Below, one piece after another: positions 20,401 to 27,999 of a stretch of 64,000 nucleotides of DNA (position 1 is its first letter; the number at the start of each line of letters is the position of its first letter). Source of the stretch: Anolis sagrei (lineage: Eukaryota > Chordata > Lepidosauria > Squamata > Anolidae); NCBI RefSeq assembly GCF_037176765.1, contig NC_090026.1, forward strand, positions 134,003,252 to 134,067,251, read 5' to 3'. The notes beneath the pieces are model-generated. The model was not told where the DNA came from. It searched no databases and saw nothing but the letters and a program-made list of their open reading frames with translations. Made by a program: the position numbers and the translations under genes.

Positions 20401-22998
20401 TGCTTTCGGCCACCGGGGGTGCTGTCACTCCATCTCCTTGCCAAAGAGCTTTCTTTGCTTGTAAATTTCCTCCTTTTTCTGATTGATGCGGTTCCTATTT
20501 ATCTACTCGCATTTGTTTTCAAACTGCTAGGTAAGAAGATGAGCTAAAGGTCAAAAGCTCACCCTGACCTGGGCTTTGAACTCTCAACCTTCTGGTTGGA
20601 AGGTTGAGAGTTCAAAGATCTATTGCAAGATCTATTGCTGCTTGATTCACCTGCTGCGCTCAAGCCCGGCCCTCTAGATCAGGCATGGGCCAAATTGGTG
20701 TTTTGGACTTGATCTCCCACCATTCCTCACAGACTCAGGCCCCCTCCCCCACCCATGTAAAGGGTCCAGGATTCAAGGAGGGGACTCGCTTACCCGTGCC
20801 GTTGAGCCCGATGAGTCCGTACCGGCGCCCGGAGTTGAGCTCCAGCTTGGTGTCGCTGAGCAGCTCCTGCCCGTGGAAGGTGAGGGCCAGGCTGATGATG
20901 TGGACGTCAGTGGAGTTGGGGTGCGAGGCCAGGGCCCCCGTCACCGCCCGCGCCGCCGCCTTCTTCAGCTCAAAGGCCTCCAGCGCCCGGCTGGCCGCGT
21001 CCACATCCCCTGGGAGAGGGGTCAAAAGAAGGGGGTTAGGGGTCAGTAGGTGGGGGACAGAAACCCCTTCCCTCCTGGAGGGTGATTCTGCTCAGGGTGG
21101 TACTGTGGGGCCTGCTGACCTCCAGCTTCCAGTCAGGGGTCAGTGGGTGGGGGTCAGGGGGTGACTTCCAGTCAGGGTGGTATTGTGGGCGAGACCTGGG
21201 ATCACAAACAGGGACCCCATGAAGAGGTCTGGGATTGCAGGCTGCATCCACGTCCCCGGGGGGGGGGGGTCACAAAACAGGGTCAGTACGTGGGGGTCAG
21301 AGTTTCTTCCTCCCCTCCCAGAGGGTGACTTCCAGTCAGGGTGATATTGTGAGATTGCAAGCAGGGACCCCATAAAGTGGCCTGGGATTGTATGGAGAGA
21401 TTGCTGGGCACGTCAATGTCTTCTGGTAGGGGGGTCAGTGGTCAGCAGGTGGGAGTGAGGGGTCCCTTCCCCTCTCCTCCCGGAGTCTGACTTCCAGTCC
21501 GGGTGGTATTGTAGGATTGCAAGTAGGGACCTCATAAAGTGGCCTGGGATTGAATGGAGGGATTGCTGGCCATGTCCATGCCCTCTCGGGTGGGGGGTCA
21601 GTTGGTGGGGGTCAGGCATCTCTTCCTCTCCCCTCCTGGAGGGAGACTTCCGGTCAGGGTGGCATTGTATGTGTGTGGGAGGGGGGGGGGGCTAGGTTTG
21701 CAAGCAGGGACCCCATGAAGAGGCCTCCATGTCCCCTGGGGGGAGGACGACGACAAAAGGGGGGTCAGTACATGGAGGTCAAGGGTCAGACCCTCTCTCC
21801 CCTCCCCTTCTGGAGGGTGACTTCCGGTCAGGGTGGCATTGTGGGGGAGACCTGGGATTGCAAGCAGGGCCCCTATGAAGAGGTCTGGGATTGCGTGGAG
21901 GAGTTGCTGCTTGTGTCCACATCCCCAGGAGGAGTGAGGGGTGGGGTGGGGGGTCACAAAAGGGGGGGTGTTGAGGGGGTAAGGGAGTCAGAGGCCCTCC
22001 TCCCAATTCCTCCTGGAGGGAACTTCCAGTGAGTCTGTTGTGGTGGTGGCAGGGCCTGTCTGACCTCCTGCTTCCTGGGGGGGGGGGGGCACAAAAGGGG
22101 GGGTCAATACATAGGGATCAGGGTTCAGACCCTCCCTCCCCTTCCTTTCTGGAGGATGACTTCCGGTCAGGGTGGCATTGAGGGGTTGCTGCTTGTGTCC
22201 CCCTGGAGGAGTGGGGAGGCCTCAGGGAGGGAGGGAAGGGGGTCACAAAAGGAGGGAGTCAGAGCCCCTCCTGCCAATTCCTCCAGGGGGGGGGTGACTT
22301 TCGGTCAGGGTGGCATTGTGTGTGTGTGTGTGTGGGGGGGGCTGGACAACGAAAGGGGAGTCAGTACATGGAGGTCAAGGATCAGGTTGAGGGGTCAAGG
22401 CAGTCAGAGTCCCCCCTCCTAATTCCTCCGGGGGGGGGGGGTGACTTTCGGTCAGGGCGGCATTGTGTGTGTGGGGGGGGGGAGGCTGGACGACGAAAGG
22501 GGGGGTCAGTACATGGAGGTCAAGGGTCAGGTTGAGGGGGCAAGGGAGTCAGAGTCCCTCCTCCCAATTCCTCCTGGGGGGGTGACTTTTGGTCAGGGTG
22601 GCATTGTGTGTGGGGGGGGGAGGGGGCTAGACGACAAAAGGGGGGGTCAGTACATGGAGGTCAAGGGTCAGACCCTCTCTCCCTTCCCCTCTGGAGGAGT
22701 GGGGGGAGGGGTCACAAAAGGGGGGGGGTTGAGGGGGCAAGAGAGTCAGAGGTCCCCCTCCCAATTCCTCCTGGGGGGTGACTTCCGATGGGGGTGTTGT
22801 GGTGGTGGGGGGAATGCTTGCCTGACCTGCTGCTTCGGGCGGGGGGGTGTTCCGGGCGGGGTCCTGTTCCTGGCCCCCATTGGCGGTGGCGTTGTCTTGC
22901 TGCTCGTCCCCGTCGTCGTTCCCTCGCTTGGGCCTCTGCCGGGCCTTGGCCGCCTCCTTCTTCTTCGCCGCCTTCTTCTTCGCCAAGTCCGACGGCAT
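7773..22998 (-). CDS. ABCF2: ABCF2, ATP-binding cassette subfamily F member 2 (14 coding exons)
   Basis: The protein starts [20 protein letters not shown] and ends ALAKKTHSA, 630 aa against 623 in human. Coding exons, 5-prime to 3-prime: 22998-22827, 21009-20794, 18045-17863, 15655-15484, 15397-15302, 15212-15110, 12751-12656, 12556-12437, 12340-12251, 12160-12050, 11959-11897, 11781-11653, 8366-8163, 7910-7773; all are GT-AG and all phases agree. It has two ABC ATPase domains: Walker A at 125-132 and 437-444, signatures at SGG 237-239 and LSDGQ 524-528, Walker B acids at D260/E261 and D548/E549, switch histidines 290 and 578. ABCF proteins lack membrane domains; they are soluble and linked to ribosomes or translation, and ABCF2 itself is less well understood. 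No lesion is seen, so the gene looks functional. Introns hold most of this region's repeats. Confidence 0.95.
8163..8366 (-). CDS. ABCF2: ABCF2 coding exon 13
   Basis: Encodes [20 protein letters not shown] (second signature), then [20 protein letters not shown] (second Walker B) and [15 protein letters not shown] (second H-loop). Acceptor CCCAG, donor GTTCGA. Confidence 0.95.
8620..9005. repeat. Second copy of the LTR-like repeat, interrupted
   Basis: Left part 8620-8860 parallels 5480-5740 (TTTTTATTG..., GTAGCTGCATGGAT). It is broken by half of the hammerhead-bearing element at 8861-8968 and resumes TTCACTTCAATAAATACT, so the latter inserted later. Confidence 0.4.
9010..9535 (+). mobile_element. 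L2-clade LINE 3-prime end
   Basis: Decayed ORF2 C-terminus followed by a T-rich 3-prime UTR and the tail GACCTGAATCCCTTCGGGG...GGAATATAAATAA. Lies in ABCF2 intron 12. Confidence 0.6.
9540..10200 (-). mobile_element. Non-LTR retrotransposon 3-prime end with (TTA)n
   Basis: The minus strand encodes [20 protein letters not shown] and [20 protein letters not shown], a conserved C-terminal block of a LINE reverse-transcriptase protein. Its 3-prime part (TTTGCAAC(G/A)(C/T)AACAAG...TTGGATCACACA) is present twice, at 9572-9645 and 9787-9860, each beside a (TTA)n microsatellite. Confidence 0.65.
10325..10780 (+). mobile_element. L2-clade LINE C-terminus and tail
   Basis: Plus strand reads [20 protein letters not shown]-like residues ([14 protein letters not shown] is diagnostic of L2-clade ORF2 ends) and finishes with TTGTAAGCCGCACCGAGTCC...GGTAACCAATAAA. 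Confidence 0.75.
10781..11247 (+). mobile_element. CR1 LINE 3-prime fragment
   Basis: Starts GAGGGCGACTAAAATGATCA (ORF2) and runs to the diagnostic CR1 tail GATTCTATGATTCTATGATT. Decayed frame. Confidence 0.88.
11248..11545. repeat. AT-rich block, (TTA)n and LTR-like fragment
   Basis: 11248-11385 is AT-rich simple sequence, 11386-11428 a (TTA)n run, and 11434-11545 a fragment of the repeat also at 5.5-5.9 kb. Confidence 0.5.
11653..11781 (-). CDS. ABCF2: ABCF2 coding exon 12
   Basis: Encodes [20 protein letters not shown] and [20 protein letters not shown], ending KQQ. Followed by an intron of about 3.3 kb packed with L2, CR1 and TTA repeats. Confidence 0.94.
11897..11959 (-). CDS. ABCF2: ABCF2 coding exon 11
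   Basis: Encodes [20 protein letters not shown] plus Q, identical in pattern to human. Acceptor TCCCAG, donor GTACGT. Confidence 0.94.
12050..12160 (-). CDS. ABCF2: ABCF2 coding exon 10
   Basis: Encodes [20 protein letters not shown] and the second Walker [18 protein letters not shown]. Donor GTATGT. The acceptor CTAAG is unusual but the phase fixes the boundary. Confidence 0.93.
12251..12340 (-). CDS. ABCF2: ABCF2 coding exon 9
   Basis: Encodes [20 protein letters not shown] and [10 protein letters not shown], opening the second ABC domain. Acceptor CCACAG, donor GTGAGC. Confidence 0.93.
12437..12556 (-). CDS. ABCF2: ABCF2 coding exon 8
   Basis: Encodes [20 protein letters not shown] and [20 protein letters not shown]. 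Acceptor CTGCAG, donor GTCAGG. Confidence 0.94.
12656..12751 (-). CDS. ABCF2: ABCF2 coding exon 7
   Basis: Encodes [20 protein letters not shown] and [12 protein letters not shown], the linker (ABCF 'arm') region. Separated from exon 6 by an intron filled with a tandem array. Donor GTGCCC is weaker than the rest. Confidence 0.94.
12809..14985. repeat. Two-level tandem array in ABCF2 intron 6
   Basis: Units opening ATAACCAAAGACCCTCCCC start at 12809, 13319 and 13814 (periods 510 and 495). In the third unit the segment around TGACTCTAACAGGGTTTGAC is itself repeated about every 173 bp (near 14241, 14413, 14587, 14758, 14912) before the shared end TTGAGTGCTTGACTCACATT. No open frame or transposon hallmark is seen. 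Confidence 0.88.
15110..15212 (-). CDS. ABCF2: ABCF2 coding exon 6
   Basis: Encodes [20 protein letters not shown] then [14 protein letters not shown]. It contains the H-loop histidine (SHS) of domain 1. Donor GTGAGG. Confidence 0.95.
15302..15397 (-). CDS. ABCF2: ABCF2 coding exon 5
   Basis: Encodes [20 protein letters not shown], the first Walker B with the DEPTNHLD motif typical of ABCF proteins. Acceptor CTCAG, donor GTGAGT. Confidence 0.95.
15484..15655 (-). CDS. ABCF2: ABCF2 coding exon 4
   Basis: Encodes [20 protein letters not shown], then the first ABC signature in [17 protein letters not shown] 13-bp-longer open frame on the same strand is out of register and not real. Donor GTGGGT. 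Confidence 0.94.
15776..17130. repeat. Tandem array of about 535-bp units in ABCF2 intron 3
   Basis: ATAACATTATTCTTATAT occurs at 15781, 16311 and 16851 (periods 530 and 540). Each unit contains two L2-type tails: one reversed (CCCCGA...GGGGACTC) and one forward (AAACCGCCTC(G/A)AGTC...TATACAAATATAG). The third unit is incomplete. The unit is thus a pre-formed repeat composite amplified in place. Confidence 0.82.
17333..17690 (+). mobile_element. Non-autonomous hAT element, truncated
   Basis: Opens with the terminal inverted repeat CAGCATTTCTCAACCTGGGG and carries family blocks (TTGGTCCAGATCCATCATTG; AACTACAACTCCCAAA). It lacks the other terminus and runs into a piece of the hammerhead-bearing element. 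Better copies: 26256-26979 and 59658-60672. Confidence 0.7.
17691..17785 (+). ncRNA. Hammerhead-like repeat, one arm, core altered
   Basis: CTGGGGA at 17696-17702 (consensus CTGAGGA), hairpin TTTGCC/GCAGGC, GAAACGTC at 17723-17730, then AGGAGAG. The invariant A of CUGA is G, so cleavage is not expected. Lies in ABCF2 intron 3. Confidence 0.5.
17863..18045 (-). CDS. ABCF2: ABCF2 coding exon 3
   Basis: Completes Walker A ([20 protein letters not shown]) and continues [20 protein letters not shown] to ERLAHED. Nearly identical to human ABCF2. Donor GTGAGT. Confidence 0.95.
18175..18665. mobile_element. hAT-like MITE with 8-bp target duplication
   Basis: Inverted termini TAGGCATGTGC and GCACATGCCTA enclose about 500 bp that is itself largely palindromic (TTTCAGAACTCTAGCAAAAC against its complement). 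Flanked on both sides by GTAAGTAT, an 8-bp duplication as hAT elements make. A shorter relative lies at 56064-56325. In ABCF2 intron 2. Confidence 0.7.
18735..18990 (+). pseudogene. Repeat-derived coding fragment, acidic, unassigned
   Basis: An open frame reads [20 protein letters not shown] and similar acidic residues before a CR1 copy interrupts it at 18994; related DNA may resume after 19532. Similar low-complexity acidic frames accompany LTR-type fossils (compare 41.3-41.75 kb). Not a host gene that I recognise. Confidence 0.3.
18994..19531 (+). mobile_element. CR1 LINE 3-prime fragment
   Basis: ORF2 C-terminus ([36 protein letters not shown]) to TAGGATTCTAT. It sits inside the acidic fragment that starts at 18735. 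Confidence 0.88.
19920..20170 (+). mobile_element. L2-type LINE 3-prime tail with (TTA)n
   Basis: T-rich UTR, CTCATGTAAGCCGCACCATT, GGTAGCGGGGTACAAATAAA, then a (TTA)n run. Confidence 0.6.
20228..20672 (-). mobile_element. tRNA-derived SINE with L2-type tail
   Basis: The minus strand starts GGGCCGGGCTTGAGCGCAGC (tRNA-like A box) and has a B-box-like GAGAGTTCAAAGCCC, then GTCAGGGTGAGC and a body ending CTGAGTCCCCTTCGGGGTGA. A sister copy lies at 47092-47510. The B-box region has been duplicated in inverted orientation (see the hairpin at 20574-20617). Confidence 0.65.
20574..20617. repeat. Perfect 19-bp inverted repeat over a SINE B box
   Basis: CTTTGAACTCTCAACCTTC at 20574-20592 and its exact complement at 20599-20617 with a 6-base loop. 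Confidence 0.85.
20794..21009 (-). CDS. ABCF2: ABCF2 coding exon 2
   Basis: Starts [20 protein letters not shown] and carries [20 protein letters not shown] and [20 protein letters not shown]. It stops inside the first Walker A motif (GLNGTG). Human has Ile where this has Thr in GLNG(I/T)GKS, a permissive position. Acceptor CTCCCAG, donor GTAAGC. Confidence 0.95.
21010..22826. repeat. ABCF2: G-rich minisatellite filling ABCF2 intron 1
   Basis: About a dozen degenerate units of roughly 130-190 bp, marked by GGTCAGGGTGGCATTGTG-like blocks (near 21171, 21336, 21496, 21653, 21826, 22166, 22304, 22449, 22590). Units also carry look-alikes of the exon 2 edge (GTCCACATCCCC) and, at about 22038-22080, of the exon 1 donor region (TGACCTCCTGCTTCC). 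G runs of 8-14 are common. Confidence 0.85.
22827..22998 (-). CDS. ABCF2: ABCF2 coding exon 1
   Basis: Start codon at 22998. The Lys/Ala-rich N-terminus ([18 protein letters not shown]) is a family hallmark, followed by a poorly conserved acidic/Gln stretch ending NTPPPEAA. Donor GTCAGG. Phase 1 exit. Confidence 0.92.
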
Positions 22999-23500
22999 CG
23001 CGGGGACGGGAGGAAGGAAGGAAGGAGGAGGAAGGAGAAGGGCTCTTCCGCTCTCTCTCTCGGGCCCTCTCTCTCTCTCTCTGGGGGAAGGAAGGCCGAG
23101 AAGAAGCCGGGTCAGGCCGGGCCTCCTCGAGGGGAAGCCTTGCCTCCCTGCTTCCCCCCCTCCTCGAGGCAGGCCTGAGGCCTACCCACCCGTCCCCGTC
23201 CCTTCCTACCGCTCTCCTCTCTTCTCTTCTCTCCTCTCCTTCTCTTCCTTCTGTCGCAACAGAACAGCTGCCCCGCCGCCGCCGCCACTGCCGCGTGCGC
23301 ACGCCCCGCCCCCTCCGGCGCCGAATCACCCAATCACCGCCCTAGACGTCACCCGGACGCCGGGCCCCGAGGCATGCCGGGAAGACGAGGCTCCAGCACG
23401 GAGGGCGCGCAGGGCGGAAGCAGCAGCGGACTACACGCCCCGGCATGCACCGCGCCGCCCACTGCATGCCGGGAAGAGGGATTCTCCTTCCGGCCCAGGC
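22999..23500 (-). promoter_or_regulatory. ABCF2: ABCF2 CpG-rich promoter and 5-prime UTR
   Basis: CpG-dense DNA upstream of the ATG. It contains a GC box and an NRF1-like CGTGCGCACGC near 23295, CCAAT at about 23329, GACGTCAC near 23346 (CRE half), and ACTACACGCCCCGGCATGC at 23430-23448, close to the ZNF143/THAP11 site ACTACAnnTCCCAGCATGC. No TATA box. The transcription start is inferred, not seen. Polypyrimidine runs at 23190-23255 fall in the probable 5-prime UTR or just upstream. Confidence 0.7.
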
Positions 23501-23704
23501 GCCGCCCCCTCCCTTCCTTCCTTCCTTTCCCGCCAGGAGAGCCAGGGGATTCCGGTGGCGTCTCCGTGCCCGGAAGCCCCACTCGAGCCATCCCTCCCTC
23601 CCTCCCTCCCTCCGGGTGTTTTGGACTCCAACTCCCACCATTCCGAAGTCCAAAATACCTGGAGGGAGGGAGGGAAGGCCCAAGCTGGGCCAGGCCTGCT
23701 GTAC

Positions 23705-23872
23705 AGCCGTTCCCCGGCTTACAAACATCCGGCGTACAGTTAAGGACGGGGCTGAGACAACAGGAAACACTGAGGAGGCTGGATGGCCATCTGCTGGGGG
23801 TGCTTTGAATGGGATTTTCTTTCCTTCTTGGCAAAAGGGGGTTGCACTGGATGATGGCCCACCAGGTCTCTT
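23705..23872 (+). mobile_element. Dispersed repeat piece joined to a CR1 tail
   Basis: 23705-23770 (GGCTTACAAACATCCGGCG...ACAACAGGAA) matches pieces at 46.37 and 55.6 kb. 23772-23872 is CR1 3-prime UTR (GGCTGGATGGCCATCTGCTG). Confidence 0.6.
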
Positions 23873-23874
23873 TC

Positions 23875-24610
23875 TATTTATTTATTTTATTTCACAGTTT
23901 TGTATACCGAGCTTCTCAACCTCATTGAGGGACTCAGCCCGGTTTCCAGCCATAAAAACATATACACTCATTAAAATATCATATATCACAATTACAAAAA
24001 CAACTTTAAAATACACTCTATATAAAACTACACTGGTCAGTCGTCCTATTAAGATGGATCTACATCCACTTCCACCCAGAGTCCTATGGTGTTGTCTCAT
24101 TCCTCGAAGGCCTGACTCCACAGCCACGTCTTCACCCGTTTCCTAAATGTCAGGACAGATGGGGCGGTTCTGGCTTCCAGAGGGAGAGAGTTCCAGAGTC
24201 ACGGGGCCACCACCGAGAAGGCCCTGTCCCCACCAGACGCGCTTGTGAGGCCGGTGGGACTGAGAGCAGGGCCCCTCCAGAAGATCTTAGTAATCTTGAT
24301 GGTTCGTAGGGGAGAATACGTTCGGAGAGGTAAACAGGTCCGGAGTCGTTTAGGGCTTTATAGGTCAACACCAGCACTTTGAATTGTGCTCGGAAGCTAA
24401 TTGGCAGCCAGTGGAGTTCGAGTAACAGCGGAGTGGTGTGCTCCCTGGACCCAGCACCCGTTAGTAATCTGGCTGCCGCGCGTTGGACTTGCTGTAGCTT
24501 CCGGGCAGTCTTCAAAGGCAACCCCACATAGAGAGCGTTGCAGTAGTCTAAACGGGATGTAACCAAAGCGTGTACTACCGTAGCCAAGTCAGCCCTCCCA
24601 AGGTACAGAC
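23875..24610 (-). mobile_element. L2-clade LINE, ORF2 C-terminus and 3-prime UTR
   Basis: Minus strand encodes VVHALVTSRLDYCNALYVGL, QQVQRAAARLLTGAGSREHT and LHWLPISFRAQFKVLVLTYK, the diagnostic end of L2-clade reverse transcriptases, followed by its UTR. Confidence 0.85.
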
Positions 24611-24653
24611 GCAGCTGGCGCGTTCACCCTTCTCTATGGTATTCAAAGCACAA

Positions 24654-24654
<1 letters not shown>

Positions 24655-24685
<31 letters not shown>

Positions 24686-24690
24686 GAAAT
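24655..24690. repeat. (TTA)n microsatellite
   Basis: About ten ATT units. Confidence 0.9.
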
Positions 24691-24718
24691 AGATAGAGAT
24701 CTGGAGTTCCACTGAGAG

Positions 24719-24852
24719 CAGCGTTTCTCACACTGCTCCTCCAGGTATTTTGGAGTTCAGCTCCCAGAAATCCCAGTCAGTTTACCAGCTGCTGGGAACT
24801 ATGGGAGCTGAAGTCCAAAATACCTGGAGGAGCAGAGTGTGAGAAACGCTGG
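24719..24852. mobile_element. Fold-back element, about 57-bp arms
   Basis: AGCGTTTCTCACACTGCTCC at the left is complementary to the right end GTGTGAGAAACGCT; the arms meet around TTTACCAGCTG. They include TCCAGGTATTTTGGA, a block common in squamate short repeats. Confidence 0.7.
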
Positions 24853-25257
24853 CGTATTTGTTTTATTTACTAGCCATCCCCTGCCACACGTTGCTGTGGC
24901 CCACTCTGGTGGTCAAGGGGGTTCTGTGTGGGAGGTTCAGCCCAATCCTGTCGTTTGTGGGGTTCAGAATGCTCTTTGATTGTAGGTGAACTACAAATCC
25001 CAGCAACTACAACTCCCAAATGTCAAGATTCTATTTTCCCCAAACTCCACCAGTGTTCACATTTGGGCATACTGAGTATTCATGTAGAGTTTGATCCAGA
25101 TCCATCATTGTTTGAGTCCACAGTGCTCTCTGGATGCAAGTGAACTACAACTCCAAAACCCAAGGTCAATACCCACCAAAACCTTCCAGTATTTTCTGTT
25201 GGTCAGGGGAGAACTGTGTGCCAAGTTTGGTTCAATTCCATCCTTGGTGGGGTTCAG

Positions 25258-25765
25258 AATTGTTTGTTGTTCATTCGTTCAGTCGTCTCCGACTCTTCGT
25301 GACCTCATGGACCAGCCCACGCCAGAGCTCCCTGTCGGCCGTCACCACCCCCAGCTCCCTCAAGGTCAGTCCAGCCACTTCAAGGATGCCATCCATCCAC
25401 CTTGCCCTTGGTCGGCCCCTCTTCCTTTTGCCTTCCACTTTCCCCAGCATCATTCCCTTCTCTAGGCTTTGCTGTCTCCTCATGATGTGGCCAAAGGACT
25501 TCCGCTTTCCCTCTCATCTCCTTCCCTCCAATGAGCTTTAGTCGGGCTTTCTTTCCTGGAGGATGGACTGGTTGGATCTTCTCGCAGTCCAAGGCACTCT
25601 CAGCACTTTCCTCCAACACCACAGCTCAAAAGCATCGATCTTCCTTCGCTCTGCCTTCCTTCCCTCAGGTCCAGCTCTCACATCCGTAGGTGACTACTAC
25701 AGGGAAGACCATGGCTTTGACTAGGCAATGGATCTTTGTTGCCAGTCTGATGTCTCTACTCTTTA
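25258..25765 (-). mobile_element. RTE/BovB LINE 3-prime fragment
   Basis: The minus strand encodes MRRQQSLEKGMMLGKVEGKR and DRELWRGLVHEVTKSRRRLN, the BovB ORF2 C-terminus. The 3-prime UTR carries the BovB hallmark CGTCTCCGACTCTTCGTGAC in complement orientation. Inserted into the hAT element around it. Confidence 0.88.
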
Positions 25766-25804
25766 TGATTTTTATAAATCTCAGTAACTACAACTCCCAA
25801 ATGA

Positions 25805-27214
25805 AGCACTTATTAAACAACATATCACAGACAGAGAGCGACAACTAGACCTGGCCTCAGTTCCAACCTTCCTGATCAATGAAGACAGCAGATATCTTGC
25901 CTCCCCTGTGGCATATTTAACCAACTTAGAGGTTCCTCTTCATCGAAGGGCTTTCACCTTGGCTCGACGCCACGCTCTCCCATCAACTGTACTCAAAGGA
26001 AGGCCGCTACCGGAAGATCCCTTTCCCAGAGAGACTCTGCCCCTGTGACTCGGGTCATGTAGAAACAATAGAACATGTGCTCCTCCAGTGCCCGTTCTAC
26101 AGGGATATCCGTGCCAGGCTTCTCTTACCTCTGATAGACAAGCACCCAGGCCATTCAGGACAATGTTATACCTCCCTGCTACTTGCAGATACTAATTCAG
26201 CTACAACCCACAATGTTGCAAAGTTCTGTGCAGCAGCATACACAATCCATCAGGGCAGTGGTTCTCAACCTTCCTAATGCCGTGACCCCTTAATACAGTT
26301 CTTTACATTGTGATGACCCCCAACCATAAAATTATTTTCGTTGCTACTTGATAATTGTTATTTTGCTGCTGTTATGAATCGCGATGTAAATATCTGAATT
26401 GCACGATGTATTTTTATTCACTGCACCAAATTAGGCACAAATACCCAATACGCCCAAATCTGTATATTGGCGGGATTGGGGGGGGGGGGGTTGATTTTGT
26501 CATTTGGGAATTGTTCACCTACAGTCAAAGAGCATTCCGAATTCCACCAGTGATGGAATTGAACCAAACTTTGCACACAGAACTTACCAACAGAAAATAC
26601 TGGAAGGGTTTGGTGGGCATTGACCTTGAATTTGGGAGTTGTAGTTCACTTACAGCGAGAAAGCACTGTGGACTCAAACAATGATGGATCTGGACCAAAC
26701 TTTGCATGAATACTTAATCTACCAAAAGGTGAACACTGGTGGAGTTTTGGGAAAATAGATTTTGGCATTTGGGAGTTGTAGTTGCTGAGATTTATAGTTC
26801 ACTTACAATTGAAGAGCATTCTAAACCCCACCAATGATAGAATTGGGCCAAACTTCCCACAGGGAACACCCAAGACTAACAGAAAATACTGTGTTTTCTG
26901 ATGGACTTTGGCGACCCCTCTGACATCCCCTCGCGACCCCCCCCCCCCGGGGTCCTGACCCCCAGGTTGAGAAATGCTGCGTCAGGGAATGACTAGTCCC
27001 AAAAGTTAACTGTGTGTCCAGTAATCTTCTTCTCTGAATCTACAGTTGGGTGATGGATCTGGGCATTGTATGTTTTTACCCTGTTTCCCCTTCCTTTCCG
27101 CTCCCTTATCCATATATTTTTAATGTACCAAACATACCAAGTTTGTATGAAAATATGACTATTTTCTGTGCTGGTCAATGACCGGAATAAATGATTTGAT
27201 TGATTGATTGATTG
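25805..27214 (+). mobile_element. Non-LTR retrotransposon 3-prime end, (ATTG)n tail
   Basis: Coding remnant LCDSGHVETIEHVLLQCPFY and HNVAKFCAAAYTIHQ, then a UTR ending GACCGGAATAAATGATTTGA and (TTGA)n. Flanked by the 13-bp duplication AACTCCCAAATGA (25792-25804 and 27215-27227). Interrupted by a hAT element at 26256-26979. Clade undetermined. Confidence 0.8.
26256..26979 (-). mobile_element. Non-autonomous hAT element, full length (724 bp)
   Basis: Terminal repeats CAGTGGTTCTCAACC and GGTTGAGAAATGCTG; 8-bp duplication CATCAGGG/CGTCAGGG (one mismatch) at 26248-26255 and 26980-26987. No transposase frame. Orientation is opposite to 59658-60672. Confidence 0.85.
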
Positions 27215-27451
27215 AACTCCCAAATGATAACATCAATCTCCTCCAACCCCACCAGTATTCAAATTTGGGCATATTGGGTCTTTGTGCCAAATTTGGTCCA
27301 GTGAATGAAAATACATCGTGCATATCAGATATTGACAATACAATTCATAACAGGAGCTAAACAACAGTTATGAAGTAGCAATGAAAACAATGTGACGGTT
27401 GGGGGTCACCACCACATGAGGAACTGTAGTAAAGAAGGTTGAGAACCACTG

Positions 27452-27530
27452 AAATACTGTGTTTTTTTATAGTCTTTGGTGACCCCTCTTACACCCCCTT
27501 GTGACCCCCAGGTTGAGAAATGCTGCTTTA
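27452..27530 (-). mobile_element. hAT terminus fragment
   Basis: AAATACTGTGTTTTTTTATA...GACCCCCAGGTTGAGAAATG, one end of the same hAT family abutting the outer element. Confidence 0.55.
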
Positions 27531-27564
27531 AGGTCATCCATTTCAACTCCCTTCACCAGGTCAA

Positions 27565-27790
27565 GAAAACATTTATTTAATGTATTTATTTACAACATTT
27601 CTACCCCGCCCTTTTCTACCCCTGGGGGGGACGGGGGGGACGGACGGACTCAGAGCGGCTTACACTGGCAACAATTCGATGCTGCAACAAATATGAGAAC
27701 TATAACAGCAATATAAACAATAAATAAGACAATAGATTAAAAACAATAAAAACATCATTATTGCAGTCCTTTAGCCATTTCCATCATTAG
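27565..27790 (-). mobile_element. L2-type tail and A-rich repeat
   Basis: TTTCTACCCCGCCCTTTTCT...GACTCAGAGCGGCTTACA, the reverse of the L2-type tail, with sequence akin to the 535-bp array of 15.8-17.1 kb. Confidence 0.55.
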
Positions 27791-27999
27791 CACAACTATG
27801 TAGTCCAGTTTGACATCCAAAGTGCTGACAGCTGGCGCTGCCGGTAGCCCAGCCTTTACTTTAGTTTGAACTGCAGCAGGGAGTTCCGCAGTTCCTGGGC
27901 CGAACTTTGAGGCCAGCAGATGGAATGTGCCTCAGCCACCAGCTCCAAGACCAGGAATGCCTGCAAACCTCAGCTAACTTTCCCCCTCCCTTACTTTGT

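Larger units (their letters stand above)
24878..27451 (+). mobile_element. hAT-family element split by two insertions
   Basis: Family blocks at 24910-25257 and 25766-25804, then again 27215-27451, where it ends in GGTTGAGAACCACTG. The left end has a different leader (CTAGCCATCCCCTGCCACAC), so the element may be chimeric. It contains a BovB piece and another LINE, which itself holds a second hAT. Confidence 0.65.
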
